NCBI RefSeq assembly: GCF_000379625.1
Contig: NZ_KB903243.1
Location: 105 to 64,104, forward strand
Direction of reading: 5' to 3'
DNA from: Actinomycetospora chiangmaiensis DSM 45062
Lineage (GTDB): Bacteria > Actinomycetota > Actinomycetes > Mycobacteriales > Pseudonocardiaceae
Length of the DNA: 64,000 nt
Position numbers and translations under genes: made by a program. Shown in pieces: positions 26,952 to 35,944 of this stretch (positions are counted from its first letter, which is position 1; each line of letters opens with the position of its first letter). Below the pieces are notes generated by a model. The model was not told the origin of the DNA. It ran no database searches and worked only from the letters and a program-made list of their open reading frames with translations.

Positions 26952-27839
26952 GTGACGGACAGCCGTTTCGAGCAGTGGGACGTCGTGTCGAGCGTGGGCC
27001 TGACGGCACTCGTCGTCGCGGCGGGCCGGTCGGTGGACACGCACCGGCCGGACGGGCTGATCTCGGACCCGTACGCCGAGGCGTTCGTCCAGGCCGCGAA
27101 CCCGGCGCAGCCCCTCGCGACCCGTCCGGTCGAGCCGAAGGACGACTCCGACGACGAGCTCTGGCAGATGATGTCGGGCTACATGGGCACCCGCACCCGC
27201 TTCTTCGACGAGTACTTCGCGGGCGCCACGGGCCGGGGGCTGCGCCAGGTCGTCGTCCTGGCCTCGGGGCTGGACACGCGCGCCCACCGCCTCGACTGGC
27301 CGGCCGGCACGTCGTTCTACGAGGTCGACCAGGCGAAGATGATCGAGTTCAAGGACGCGGTGCTCGAGCAGGAGGGCGCCACCGCGCGCTGCGACCGCCG
27401 CACCGTGCTCGCCGACCTGCGCGACGACTGGCCCGCGGCCCTCCGCGCCGCCGGGTTCGACCCGGCCACCCCGACCGCCTGGCTGACCGAGGGTCTCCTG
27501 CCCTACCTGCCGGCCGAGACCCAGAGCGCCCTCGTCGACGCGATCGACGACCTCTCGGCCCCCGGTTCCGAGTGGGCCATCGAGGACTTCACCAACATCG
27601 CCCAGCAGTTCGACGACCCGGCCTTCGGACGGGTGGCCGCGAAGATGGGCGTGGACATGCAGCAGCTCCTGTACAGCGACGAGCGGCCCGACCCTGCCGC
27701 GACGCTGCGCTCGCGCGGCTGGACCACCGACACCCACGTGGCGGTCGAGGTCGCCAAGTCCTACGGCCGCACCCTCGACCCGCTCACCCAGCGGCTCAAC
27801 GGCCAGAGCTCGTTCGTGACGGCGACGAAGGCACGCTGA
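26952..27839 (+). CDS. SAM-dependent methyltransferase (TIGR00027 family)
   Basis: 295 residues, typical of the many actinobacterial TIGR00027 methyltransferases. VTALVVAAGR-like start, YMGTRTRFFDEYF, QVVVLASGLDTRAHRLDWPA with the SAM-binding glycine loop, FYEVDQAKMIEFKD and WLTEGLLPYLPAE. Some of these methylate carboxyl groups; the substrate here is unknown. GTG 26952 follows GGGAGGCGGAC. The 3' end overlaps the convergent LLM gene by 44 bp. Confidence 0.9.
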   Translation: MTDSRFEQWDVVSSVGLTALVVAAGRSVDTHRPDGLISDPYAEAFVQAANPAQPLATRPVEPKDDSDDELWQMMSGYMGTRTRFFDEYFAGATGRGLRQVVVLASGLDTRAHRLDWPAGTSFYEVDQAKMIEFKDAVLEQEGATARCDRRTVLADLRDDWPAALRAAGFDPATPTAWLTEGLLPYLPAETQSALVDAIDDLSAPGSEWAIEDFTNIAQQFDDPAFGRVAAKMGVDMQQLLYSDERPDPAATLRSRGWTTDTHVAVEVAKSYGRTLDPLTQRLNGQSSFVTATKAR

Positions 27840-28680
27840 CCCGCGTCAGCACGTCCTCGTCCCCCGCGAACACGCCCTCCCGGCGCGGCCAGGCCGCGAC
27901 GACGTCGGTGAAGCCGAGCTCCCCCGCCCGGCCCACCACGTCGTCGAACAGGCCCGCCGAGGAGAGCGCGTAGACCGGCGCCCCGTCGGAGTCGAGGATG
28001 CGCCTTCCCGACGACGGGTCGTGCCCGGCCCGCGCGCGGGCCTCGTCGTAGGCGGCGCAGAGGTCCGCGAGGCCGCGCCACCACGGCTCGAGGTCGTCGT
28101 GCGCCGACCCGGTGGTCACCCACCCCTCGCCGAGCCGGGCGGCGAGGTCGACCGTGCGCGGCCCGTCGGCCGCGAGCACGAACGGCACCCGCGGCCGCTG
28201 CACGCAGCCGGGCGCGCTGCGGGCCTCGACCGCCGTGTAGTACTCGCCGTGGTGCGTGACCCGCTCCTCGGTGAGCAGCCGGTCGAGCAGGACCGTGAAC
28301 TCCTCGAAGCGCGCGAGGCGGCTGGCCGGGCGCGGCAGGCCGAGCACCTCCGTGTCGTACCCGCGGGGCGTGCCCGCGCCGAGCGCCGCGGTGAAGCGGC
28401 CCCGGGAGAGCTCGTCGAGCGCGAGCACGTCCCGGGCGAACGGGACGGGCGAGCGGACGTTCGGGCTCACCACGAAGGGGCCGATCTCGATCCGCTCCGT
28501 GACGAGGGCGGCCAGCGACAGCGTGGGCACCGCGCCGTACCAGGGCCCGTCGACCAGGGTGCGCCACCCGAGGTGGTCGAAGGTCCAGCCGCTGTCGAAC
28601 CCCAGCTCCTCGACCGCGCGCCAGATGCGCGTCGCCTCGTCGCGGCGGTGTTCGGGCAGGACGGTGAGGCCGATGCGCAC
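27796..28680 (-). CDS. LLM-class F420-dependent oxidoreductase
   Basis: 294 residues, luciferase-like TIM barrel: RIGLTVLPEHRRDEATRIWRAVEELGFDSGW, EIGPFVVSPNVRSPVPFARDVLALDELSRGRFTAALGAG and FVLAADGPRTVDLAARLGEGWVTTG. Most actinobacterial members use F420, which fits fbiA/fbiB at 6570-8889. Substrate unknown. CAGACT lies 8 nt before its GTG, a possible -10 box. One copy of the dispersed TTCCCGACGACGGGT palindrome lies inside it (28004-28019), read as DPSSGR. Confidence 0.85.
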   Translation of the reverse strand: MRIGLTVLPEHRRDEATRIWRAVEELGFDSGWTFDHLGWRTLVDGPWYGAVPTLSLAALVTERIEIGPFVVSPNVRSPVPFARDVLALDELSRGRFTAALGAGTPRGYDTEVLGLPRPASRLARFEEFTVLLDRLLTEERVTHHGEYYTAVEARSAPGCVQRPRVPFVLAADGPRTVDLAARLGEGWVTTGSAHDDLEPWWRGLADLCAAYDEARARAGHDPSSGRRILDSDGAPVYALSSAGLFDDVVGRAGELGFTDVVAAWPRREGVFAGDEDVLTRVSVPSSPSRTSSGR

Positions 28681-28741
28681 GACGCCGCAGTCTGCCCGGA
28701 CGTGGACCGGGTGAGGACGGGGGCCACCGCGCCCGACGGCC

Positions 28742-28747
28742 TAGACT
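28742..28747 (+). promoter_or_regulatory. Putative -10 box, gtrA-like gene
   Basis: TAGACT, 7 nt before the ATG at 28755. Confidence 0.55.
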
Positions 28748-28754
28748 CGCCCCG

Positions 28755-29237
28755 ATGAGCTCCGCCACCCCGACCCGCCGGCAGCGCTGGTCGCTGGCGT
28801 GGCACCGGCACGGCGAGCTGGTGCGCTTCGCCGTCGTCGGCGCGAGCACCTTCGTGGTGGACACCGCGGTGTTCCTGCTGCTCAAGACCACGATCCTGGA
28901 GCCGAAGCCGGTCACCGCGAAGGTCCTCGCCGTGCTCGTCGCGACGGTCGTCGGCTACCTCGCCAACCGCGAGTGGTCCTTCCGCGCCCGGGGCGGGTTG
29001 GCCCGTCGTCGGGAAGCGGTCCTGTACTTCGTCGTCAGCGGCGCCGCCCTCGCGGTCAACGCCGCCCCGCTCGGCGTCTCGCGCTACGTCCTCCACCTCG
29101 CGACCCCCGCCGTGTCGGCCCTCACCGAGCAGGTCGCCGACCTCGTGAGCGCCCAGATCGTCGGCACCCTGCTCGCCATGGCGTTCCGCTGGTGGGCCTT
29201 CCGCCGCTGGGTCTTCCCGACGGCGCTGTCGGGCTGA
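28755..29237 (+). CDS. GtrA-like membrane protein
   Basis: 160 residues with four membrane segments: VRFAVVGASTFVVDTAVFLLL, KVLAVLVATVVGYLANREWSF, VLYFVVSGAALAVNAAPLGV and SAQIVGTLLAMAFRWWAFRRWVF. The F-x-VVG-AST start and NREW/F motif are GtrA signatures. The family flips or presents polyprenyl-linked sugars for wall or teichoic acid glycosylation. It corresponds to Rv3277, which also follows the purK region. Confidence 0.9.
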   Translation: MSSATPTRRQRWSLAWHRHGELVRFAVVGASTFVVDTAVFLLLKTTILEPKPVTAKVLAVLVATVVGYLANREWSFRARGGLARRREAVLYFVVSGAALAVNAAPLGVSRYVLHLATPAVSALTEQVADLVSAQIVGTLLAMAFRWWAFRRWVFPTALSG

Positions 29238-29248
29238 CGGCCCTCCCG

Positions 29249-29298
29249 GTGCAAGCAATGCGTCACTACCGGCACTGAACGCCAGGAGAGCCACACCG
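29249..29298. repeat. Intergenic hairpin repeat, family A, copy 1 (degenerate)
   Basis: Starts 11 nt after the gtrA-like stop. Shares GTGCAAGCAATGCGTCA and a tail CGCCAGGAGAGCCACA with the copy at 41735. The second stem arm is diverged (8 of 12 paired positions). It fills the gap to the convergent histidine kinase gene. Confidence 0.75.
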
Positions 29299-30579
29299 TC
29301 AGCGCGGCCCCGTCGCGGGCAACGGCCGGGGCGAGGCGACCGCCTGGTCGGTACGCGGCACCGGGAGGAACAGCGCGAACACCGCGGGCTTCGTGCGGGC
29401 CAGCTCCAGGCGTCCGCCGTCGGCCTCCACCAGCGCCCGCGCGAGGGCGAGCCCGACGCCGGTGGACGCGGAGCCCGAGACGCCGCGGTCGAACACGTGC
29501 GGGGCGAGCTCGGACGGCACGCCGTCGCCGTTGTCGGAGACCTCCACGACGATCGTGTCGTGGTCGGAGTGCCGGGCGGCGATCGTGATCGTCCCGGCCC
29601 CGTGGCGCAGCGCGTTGTCCACCAGCACCCCGAGCGCCTCACGCAGGCGCGCCGATGTCGCCCGGGCGACGAGGCCGTCGGCGACCCGCACGCGCAGCCC
29701 CCGTCCCTGCCCGCGCGCCGCGTCCTGCCACTCGTCCGCCACCGCCGCGAGCTCGCCGTCGAGCTCCAGCGGGGACGCGCTCGCCGCCCGGGCCGCGCGG
29801 GCCGAGTTCAGCAGTTCGTCGAGCACCTCGGACAGCCGTTCGGCCTGTTCCAGGGCGGCTCCGCCCTCCGACGAGACCTCCGGGTCGGGGTGCGACGAGA
29901 GCTCGTCGAGGCGCAGCTGCAGGGCCGTGAGGCGGCTGCGGAGCTGGTGGGAGACGTCGCCGACCAGGTCCCGCTCGCGCTGCACGAGCTCGGCGAGCGC
30001 GACCGCCGAGGAGTCCAGCACGTCGGCGACGCGGTCCAGCTCCGGGATACCGTGACGCAGGGGGGCCTGCCGGAAGTCCCCCGCACCCAGCCGGGCCGCG
30101 CGGCCCGCCACCTGCTGCAGGGGGTCGGCGAGCCGCCGGGCGGTGAGGGTCGCGACGACGGCCCCGACCGCGACCGACAGCACGATCGCGCTCAGCACCA
30201 GAGCCGTCGCCTGGAGCTGGCGGGACCGCATCTCGTCCGCGGGCTCGGCCAGCACGGCCGACCCGTTGATGCCGAACGACGCGCTCTCGGTGATCTGGTC
30301 GGGGTCGGCGGTGTCGCCGATCGCGCTCGTGCCCCGGGGGGTGCGCACCACCAGCGACCCGCCCGGCGGCACCGCGATCGCGACCGCCGTCAGGTCCACC
30401 GGGCGGTCGGTCTGCAGCTGCGAGTCGAGCGTGGCGACCACCTGACGCAGCCGGCCGGCGAGCTCCGCGTGGGTGAAGTCCTCCACGAGCCGCCAGGTGG
30501 TGAACGCCAGCGGCCCGCCGAGGACGGTGACGGTGATCGCGACGACGAGCAGCGTCGAGACCAGGATGCGGCGACGCAC
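29299..30579 (-). CDS. Two-component sensor histidine kinase
   Basis: 426 residues: TM1 near 5-30, a short extracytoplasmic sensor to about 120, TM2 near 122-145, HAMP linker (ARRLADPLQQVAGRAARLGAG), the dimerisation box with His211 in LVGDVSHQLRSRLTALQLRL and an ATPase domain (VDNALRHGAGTITI, VSDNGDGVP, GVGLALARALVEADGG). It should phosphorylate the adjacent response regulator, whose stop is 12 bp upstream on the same strand. The signal is unknown. Confidence 0.93.
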   Translation of the reverse strand: MRRRILVSTLLVVAITVTVLGGPLAFTTWRLVEDFTHAELAGRLRQVVATLDSQLQTDRPVDLTAVAIAVPPGGSLVVRTPRGTSAIGDTADPDQITESASFGINGSAVLAEPADEMRSRQLQATALVLSAIVLSVAVGAVVATLTARRLADPLQQVAGRAARLGAGDFRQAPLRHGIPELDRVADVLDSSAVALAELVQRERDLVGDVSHQLRSRLTALQLRLDELSSHPDPEVSSEGGAALEQAERLSEVLDELLNSARAARAASASPLELDGELAAVADEWQDAARGQGRGLRVRVADGLVARATSARLREALGVLVDNALRHGAGTITIAARHSDHDTIVVEVSDNGDGVPSELAPHVFDRGVSGSASTGVGLALARALVEADGGRLELARTKPAVFALFLPVPRTDQAVASPRPLPATGPR

Positions 30580-30591
30580 GGAGCACCAGGC

Positions 30592-31266
30592 CTAGGTATT
30601 GAAGCGGAACCCGACGCCGCGGACGGTCGAGATGCGCTTGCCGCCCGACGGGCCGCCGTCGGTGTCGCCGAGCTTGCGCCGCAGCCAGGACATGTGCATG
30701 TCGAGCGTCTTCGAGGTCTTCATCTCGGGGTCGTTCCACACCTCGCGGAGGATCTCCTCGCGCGAGACGACCTGGCCCGCGTGGGCGAGCAGCACCCGCA
30801 GCAGCTCGAACTCCTTGTTGGCCAGCCCGATCTCGACGCCGTCCACCAGCACGCGGCGCGCCGAGGGCTCCATCCGCACACCCCCGGCGTCGAGAACCTC
30901 CGGGGCCCGGCGCCGCAGCAGCGCCCGCACCCGGGCCAGGAGCTCGGCGAGCCGGAACGGCTTGCCGACGTAGTCGTCGGCGCCGGCGTCGAGGCCGACG
31001 ACGAAGTCGACCTCGTCGGTGCGCGCGGTCAGCATCAGCACGGGGAGGTCCGGCTTGCCGACGCGGACCCGCCGGCACACCTCGAGACCGTCCATCCCGG
31101 GGAGCCCGAGGTCGAGGACCATGAGGTCGACCTCGCCCTCGCCGGCGCGCGTCACCGCGGTCGGACCGTCGTCCACCACGTCGACCTCGTAGCCCTCGCG
31201 GGTGAGCGCCCGGGACAGCGGTCCGGCGATCGCCGCATCGTCCTCGACGAGGAGCACCGTGGTCAT
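30592..31266 (-). CDS. OmpR/PhoB-type response regulator
   Basis: 224 residues. Receiver domain 1-120 with VEDD acid pocket, phosphorylated Asp52 in MVLDLGLPGMDGLEV and the conserved Lys in ADDYVGKPF. The winged-helix output domain (EFELLRVLLAHAGQVVSREEILREVW, RKTLDMHMSWLRRKLG-like, STVRGVGFRFN) follows. It starts the operon with the kinase. A TACTCT box 8 nt before the ATG suggests a leaderless mRNA; the divergent phosphatase gene starts 66 bp away. Confidence 0.95.
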   Translation of the reverse strand: MTTVLLVEDDAAIAGPLSRALTREGYEVDVVDDGPTAVTRAGEGEVDLMVLDLGLPGMDGLEVCRRVRVGKPDLPVLMLTARTDEVDFVVGLDAGADDYVGKPFRLAELLARVRALLRRRAPEVLDAGGVRMEPSARRVLVDGVEIGLANKEFELLRVLLAHAGQVVSREEILREVWNDPEMKTSKTLDMHMSWLRRKLGDTDGGPSGGKRISTVRGVGFRFNT

Positions 31267-31274
31267 GAACGCCG

Positions 31275-31280
31275 AGAGTA
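31275..31280 (-). promoter_or_regulatory. Putative -10 box, response regulator operon
   Basis: TACTCT on the minus strand, 8 nt before the ATG at 31266. Confidence 0.5.
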
Positions 31281-31331
31281 GCCCGCCACGTGCGCGATCC
31301 GTGTGGGCCGTGGGTCGGACAGGATGAGCGC

Positions 31332-32129
31332 GTGACCGACGATCTCCTCGCGGACCTCGACCTCGCCCGCCGCATCGCCGACGCCGCCGACCGCGTGACC
31401 CTGTCCCGGTTCCGCGCGAGCGACCTGCAGGTGGACCGCAAACCCGACCGCACGCCCGTCACCGACGCCGACGTCGCCTGCGAGGACGAGGTGCGCCGCC
31501 TCATCGCCGCCGAGCGGCCGGACGACGCGGTGCTCGGCGAGGAACGCGGCTCCTCGGTCTCCGACCCCACCGCGCGGCACTGGATCGTCGACCCGATCGA
31601 CGGCACGAAGAACTACTCCCGCGGCGTGCCCGTGTTCGCGACGCTGCTCGCGCTCATGAACGGCGGCGAGCCCGTCGTCGGAGTGGTCAGCGCCCCCGCC
31701 CTCGGGCGTCGCTGGTGGGCCGCGCGGGGGCAGGGCGCCTTCACCTCCGACGTCGCGCGCGGCGTCGACGCGGCACCCCTCACGGTGTCCGGGATCCAGG
31801 AGCTCGCCGACGCGTACGTGTCCACCACCGACCTCGACTACTGGCGCGAGATCGGCACCCGCGACCGCTGGCTCGCCCTCACCGAGGCCACCTGGGAGAG
31901 CCGCGCCTTCGGCGACTTCCACCACCACATGCTCGTCGCCGAGGGCCTCATGGACGCCGCCGTCGAGCCCGGCGCCAGCGCATGGGACCTCGCCGCCCCC
32001 GCGGTCGTCGTCCGCGAGGCCGGCGGTCGCCTCACCGACTTCGCCGGCACCGAGCGCATCGACGGCGGCGAGGCGCTGTCGACCAACGGCGCGCTGCACG
32101 ACGCGGTCCTCGGCATCATCCGGACCTGA
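31332..32129 (+). CDS. hisN: Inositol-monophosphatase family phosphatase, likely histidinol-phosphatase
   Basis: 265 residues. Metal-site motifs: GEERGSS and WIVDPIDGTKNYSRGVPVFATLLAL, then EPGASAWDLAAPAVVVREAGGRLTDFAG. The length and the pattern YVSTTDLDYWREIG followed by FGDFHHHMLVAEG match the HisN histidinol-phosphatase branch rather than SuhB, but no his genes are nearby. GTG 31332 fits the family N-terminus. The 3' end overlaps the convergent small gene by 14 bp. Confidence 0.85.
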   Translation: MTDDLLADLDLARRIADAADRVTLSRFRASDLQVDRKPDRTPVTDADVACEDEVRRLIAAERPDDAVLGEERGSSVSDPTARHWIVDPIDGTKNYSRGVPVFATLLALMNGGEPVVGVVSAPALGRRWWAARGQGAFTSDVARGVDAAPLTVSGIQELADAYVSTTDLDYWREIGTRDRWLALTEATWESRAFGDFHHHMLVAEGLMDAAVEPGASAWDLAAPAVVVREAGGRLTDFAGTERIDGGEALSTNGALHDAVLGIIRT

Positions 32130-32373
32130 GCGCCCCCCGCATCATCTGCGTCCACGCCAACCGGCCGAAGAGGTGGAAGCAGGCCGCGGACTCCTCCTCG
32201 AACCGCGTCCACGAGTACCGCTCGCCGCTCTCGAACCAGTAGACCTCCCACGTCCGCTCCGGGCCGGGGTGCACCACCCACACCCGGTCGACCCGGCCCG
32301 GCACGCCCACCACGACGGTGCCCGGCGCCAGCCCGAGCGCCTCGATCCACCCCGGCAACGCGTCCACTCCCAC
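32116..32373 (-). CDS. Small conserved-looking protein of unknown function
   Basis: 85 residues from GTG 32373: LPGWIEALGLAPGTVVVGVP followed by an aromatic-rich part VYWFESGERYSWTRFEEESAACFHLFGRLAW. The composition looks like a compact folded domain. No family recognised. It overlaps the end of the phosphatase gene on the other strand. Confidence 0.6.
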   Translation of the reverse strand: MGVDALPGWIEALGLAPGTVVVGVPGRVDRVWVVHPGPERTWEVYWFESGERYSWTRFEEESAACFHLFGRLAWTQMMRGALRSG

Positions 32374-32424
32374 ACGGGTGCTGACGGCGCCGCGCGTCGA
32401 TCGGTTCCGTCGGGGTCGGCCCTG

Positions 32425-32481
32425 ACCTGACGAACGGGTCGTTCGTGTACCTAGAGGCCACGAACGACCCGTTCGTCAGGT
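32425..32481. terminator. Perfect 23-bp stem hairpin
   Basis: Arms 32425-32447 and 32459-32481 are perfectly complementary around an 11-nt loop; the arm itself contains the smaller palindrome ACGAAC-GGGTC-GTTCGT. It lies just after the PH-domain gene stop (32495, minus strand) and before the start of the small gene at 32373. It could end transcription of the PH-domain gene or act as a protein-binding site. Confidence 0.7.
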
Positions 32482-32494
32482 CCGAGGGTGACGA

Positions 32495-33208
32495 CTACCG
32501 GCTCGCCGGGAGTTCCCGACGCCGGGTGGACAGGCGCCGCAGGCGCGGGAAGCGTTCCGGCTCGGGCTCGTCGTCCCACTCGGCGTCCACGACATCGTCC
32601 TCGTCGAACCGGCCGTCGTCGTCCTCGTCGATCCCGTCCTCGAGGTCGTCCTCGTCGATCGGGTCGTCGTCCGGGTCCTCGTCCGCGTCGTCCCAGGTGC
32701 CCCAGCGGTCGGGGTCGAGCCCGCCCCGGCGCTCGGCCATCCGCTCGACCTCGGCGGCGACGCGCTCGACCCGGCCGAGGCCGTCGAAGCGCCACGGCTC
32801 GCGGGTGTCGTCGACGCCGACGACGAGCGTCCCGGCGCCGAGCAGCCGGTCGACCCCGGTGCGGACGGTGCGCACCGCGGTGATGCTGCGCCCGACCACG
32901 ACGATGCCGGAACGGGAGAAGACGCCCTCGCGGACCAGGATGCGGCGGTCGGTGACGACGAAGTGGGTGGCCCGCCAGCGCGTCATCGGCGCCACCGAGA
33001 ACCAGCCGAGCAGCCCCACCGCGACCACCGCGACGGCGACGAGCACGGCGGTCGCCCACGGGGTCGGCCGGGCGACGGCCACCAGCCAGGCCCCCACGAA
33101 CGCGACCACCGGCGGCAGCAGCGCGGGCACGACGAGCATCCGCCAGTGCGGCCGGACGTGGCGCACCACCCGCTCGCCCGCCACGAGGAGACGCTCCGGA
33201 TACGCCAC
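32495..33208 (-). CDS. PH-domain membrane protein with acidic C-terminus
   Basis: 237 residues. Two membrane segments (MLVVPALLPPVVAFVGAWLVAV and AVLVAVAVVAVGLLGWFSV) precede a bacterial PH domain (THFVVTDRRILVREGVFSRSGIVVVGRSITAV). The C-terminal 75 residues are very acidic (DEDPDDDPIDEDDLEDG). It matches the position of Rv3278c before birA. Function unknown. GGGAGGGGG lies upstream of the GTG. Confidence 0.88.
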   Translation of the reverse strand: MAYPERLLVAGERVVRHVRPHWRMLVVPALLPPVVAFVGAWLVAVARPTPWATAVLVAVAVVAVGLLGWFSVAPMTRWRATHFVVTDRRILVREGVFSRSGIVVVGRSITAVRTVRTGVDRLLGAGTLVVGVDDTREPWRFDGLGRVERVAAEVERMAERRGGLDPDRWGTWDDADEDPDDDPIDEDDLEDGIDEDDDGRFDEDDVVDAEWDDEPEPERFPRLRRLSTRRRELPASR

Positions 33209-33307
33209 GGACGTCCCCCTCCCATCGGCGGTGCGCCGTTCGAGGGTATCCGCGCGGCGGGCCGTCCACGAGGTCCCGCGCCGGGGCCCGGCCCCGGACG
33301 GGTGAGG

Positions 33308-34183
33308 TCAGGCGGGGCGCACGTGCACCACGTCGCCCGCGGCCACGGTGGTCAGCGCGCCACCGGGCTCCCGGACGACGAGCCGGCCGTCGTCGTCGAC
33401 GTCGTCGGCCGTCCCGACCAGCTCGCGGTCCCCGGGCAGCACCACCCGGACCTCCCGGCCGAGGGTCGCGCAGCGCTGCCGGTAGCCCGAGAGCAGACCG
33501 GCGCGGCCCGCGTCGCCGCGGGCGGCGCGCCAGTCGTCGTCGAGCGAGGCGAACACCGCGAGCACGTCGCCGAGGACGTCGGGCCGCGAGCGCCGGACGC
33601 TCTGCGCGAGCAGCGAGGTGCCGCCCTCGGGCAGTTCCGCCTCCGGCGTCGACACGTTGATCCCGATCCCGACGACGAGCGCGTTGCCCGGCTGCGCCGA
33701 ACCTCCGTCGCTGCGCTCGCCCCCGGGTCCCCCGGGCACCACCTCGGACAGGATGCCGGCGCCCTTGCGCTGGTCGGGGCCGAGCAGCAGGTCGTTCGGC
33801 CACTTCAGGGCGGCCTCGAGCGTCGCGACGGACGCCGGGGCGCGGTAGTCCTCCATCGCCACCACGAGCGCGAGGCCCGCGAGCAGCGGCGCCCAGCCCC
33901 ACTGCGCCGGCGGGACCTCGGTGGGGCGCAGCAGCACCGAGAACGTCAGTCCCTCGGCCGGGCCCGACTCCCACGTCCGCTCCCGCCGGCCCCGCCCCGC
34001 CGTCTGGTGGTGGGCGACGAGGACGGTCCGATCGGGGGCGCCGGCCGCGGCCGCGGCGGCCAGGTCGGCGTTCGTCGACCCGGTGGCGTCCACCACGTCG
34101 AGGCGCGCCCACGGGCCCGTCGGGCCGACGGCGGTGGTCTGCAGCGCCTTCCAGGCGGCGGCGTCCTTCACTCCCGGGATCAC
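33308..34183 (-). CDS. birA: Biotin--[acetyl-CoA-carboxylase] ligase
   Basis: 291 residues. LDVVDATGSTNADLAAAA binds ATP/biotin, HHQTAGRGRRERTWES is the GRGRRGR-like adenylate loop, and LKWPNDLLLGPDQRKGAGILSE is the biotin-binding strand; a short C-terminal domain follows (GTADDVDDDGRLVV). No N-terminal DNA-binding domain, so it is not a repressor. It should biotinylate AccA3. GTG 34183 is preferred to an upstream GTG at 34240 because TACCGT lies 7 nt before it. Confidence 0.92.
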   Translation of the reverse strand: MIPGVKDAAAWKALQTTAVGPTGPWARLDVVDATGSTNADLAAAAAAGAPDRTVLVAHHQTAGRGRRERTWESGPAEGLTFSVLLRPTEVPPAQWGWAPLLAGLALVVAMEDYRAPASVATLEAALKWPNDLLLGPDQRKGAGILSEVVPGGPGGERSDGGSAQPGNALVVGIGINVSTPEAELPEGGTSLLAQSVRRSRPDVLGDVLAVFASLDDDWRAARGDAGRAGLLSGYRQRCATLGREVRVVLPGDRELVGTADDVDDDGRLVVREPGGALTTVAAGDVVHVRPA

Positions 34184-34190
34184 CGCCGCC

Positions 34191-34196
34191 ACGGTA
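34191..34196 (-). promoter_or_regulatory. Putative -10 box, birA
   Basis: TACCGT on the minus strand, 7 nt before GTG 34183; it decides the birA start. Confidence 0.5.
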
Positions 34197-34252
34197 GAGG
34201 AGTGCCCATCATCACCCCCACGCACCAGTGGGTGGAGCACCCTCGTCCTCGC

Positions 34253-34258
34253 TATCGT
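34253..34258 (+). promoter_or_regulatory. Putative -10 box, accD5
   Basis: TATCGT, 8 nt before the ATG at 34267. The birA and accD5 starts are only 83 bp apart, so the two promoters lie back to back. Confidence 0.5.
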
Positions 34259-34266
34259 CCGGCCCC

Positions 34267-35910
34267 ATGACCGCCGCGACGAAGCCGCCCCCCGAGCCCG
34301 ACGAGGCCGCGGACGAGCCCGACGTCCACACCTCCGCCGGCAAGCTCGCGGACTGGCACCGGCGCCAGGACGACGTCGTCCACGCCGGCTCGGAGCGGGC
34401 CGTCGAGCGGCAGCACGCCAAGGGCCGCAAGACCGCCCGCGAGCGCATCGACCTCCTGCTCGACGAGGGCAGCTTCCTCGAGTTCGACGCGATGGCCCGT
34501 CACCGCTCCACGAACTTCGGCCTCGAGGCCAACCGCCCCTACGGCGACGGCGTGGTCACCGGGCAGGGGACCGTCGACGGCCGTCCCGTCTGCGTGTTCT
34601 CGCAGGACGCCACCGTCTTCGGCGGCGCGCTCGGCGAGGTCTACGGCGAGAAGATCGTCAAGGTCATGGACGTGGCCATGAAGATCGGCTGCCCCGTCAT
34701 CGGCATCAACGACGGCGGCGGCGCGCGCATCCAGGAGGGTGTCGTCGCGCTCGGGCTCTACGGCGAGATCTTCCGGCGCAACTCCCACGCCTCCGGCGTC
34801 GTCCCGCAGATCTCCCTGGTCATGGGCCCGGCGGCGGGCGGCGCGGTGTACTCCCCCGCGCTGACCGACTTCACGATCATGGTCGACGAGACGTCGTTCA
34901 TGTTCATCACCGGCCCCGACGTCATCAAGACGGTCACCGGCGAGGACGTCGAGTTCGAGACCCTCGGCGGCGCCCGCACCCACAACACCACCTCCGGCAA
35001 CGCGCACTACCTCGCCTCCGACGAGGACGACGCGATCGCCTACGTGCAGGAGCTCCTCGGCTACCTGCCGTCGAACAACCTCTCCGAGCCGCCGCGGCTG
35101 CCCGCGGACGAGGAGTCGGGCGCCATCGAGGAGAGCCTCTCCGAGGTCGACCTCGAGCTCGACGCGCTGGTGCCGGACTCCCCGAACCAGCCCTACGACA
35201 TCCGCGAGGTCATCCGACGCGTCGTCGACGACGAGGAGTTCCTGGAGGTCCAGGAGCTCTACGCGGCGAACATCGTCGTCGGCTACGGACGGATCGAGGG
35301 GCGCCCGGTCGGCTTCGTCGCGAACCAGCCCTCCCAGCTCGCCGGCTGCCTCGACATCGGCGCCAGCGAGAAGGCCGCCCGCTTCGTACGGACCTGCGAC
35401 GCGTTCAACGTGCCGGTCGTGACCTTCGTCGACGTGCCGGGGTTCCTGCCCGGCACCGACCAGGAGTACAACGGCATCATCCGGCGCGGCGCGAAGCTGA
35501 TCTACGCGTACGCCGAGGCGACCGTCCCGCTCATCACGGTCATCTGCCGCAAGGCCTACGGCGGCGCCTACGACGTCATGGGGTCCAAGCACCTCGGCGC
35601 CGACCTCAACCTGGCGTGGCCGACCGCCCAGATCGCCGTCACCGGCGCCTCGGGCGCGGTGAGCATCCTCTACCGCAAGGAGCTCAAGAAGGTCGAGGAC
35701 GACGGCGGGGACGTCGCCGCCCGCCGCGCGGAGCTGCAGCAGGAGTACGAGGACACCCTCGCCAACCCCTACATCGCGGCCGAGCGCGGGTACGTCGACG
35801 CGGTGGTCCCGCCGTCGTGGACCCGCGGCTACGTCGCCCGCGCACTGCGGTCGTTCTCGGGCAAGCGCGAGACGCTGCCGCCCAAGAAGCACGGGAACAT
35901 CCCGCTGTGA
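34267..35910 (+). CDS. accD5: Acyl-CoA carboxylase beta subunit (propionyl-CoA carboxylase type)
   Basis: 547 residues, complete carboxyltransferase. [31 protein letters not shown], the oxyanion turns [17 protein letters not shown] and [16 protein letters not shown] in the N half, and [31 protein letters not shown] with [24 protein letters not shown] in the C half. It moves carboxyl from biotin on AccA3 to propionyl- or acetyl-CoA, giving methylmalonyl-CoA for lipid synthesis. Followed at 34 bp by accE. Confidence 0.95.
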   Translation: MTAATKPPPEPDEAADEPDVHTSAGKLADWHRRQDDVVHAGSERAVERQHAKGRKTARERIDLLLDEGSFLEFDAMARHRSTNFGLEANRPYGDGVVTGQGTVDGRPVCVFSQDATVFGGALGEVYGEKIVKVMDVAMKIGCPVIGINDGGGARIQEGVVALGLYGEIFRRNSHASGVVPQISLVMGPAAGGAVYSPALTDFTIMVDETSFMFITGPDVIKTVTGEDVEFETLGGARTHNTTSGNAHYLASDEDDAIAYVQELLGYLPSNNLSEPPRLPADEESGAIEESLSEVDLELDALVPDSPNQPYDIREVIRRVVDDEEFLEVQELYAANIVVGYGRIEGRPVGFVANQPSQLAGCLDIGASEKAARFVRTCDAFNVPVVTFVDVPGFLPGTDQEYNGIIRRGAKLIYAYAEATVPLITVICRKAYGGAYDVMGSKHLGADLNLAWPTAQIAVTGASGAVSILYRKELKKVEDDGGDVAARRAELQQEYEDTLANPYIAAERGYVDAVVPPSWTRGYVARALRSFSGKRETLPPKKHGNIPL

Positions 35911-35944
35911 CACGCAGCGGAGCGGAGCTGGAACGGGAGGCGCT

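Noticed and set aside
31332-32129. Inositol-1-monophosphatase SuhB
   Set aside because: Pattern around the middle of the protein fits HisN better; the call remains open because there is no his cluster.
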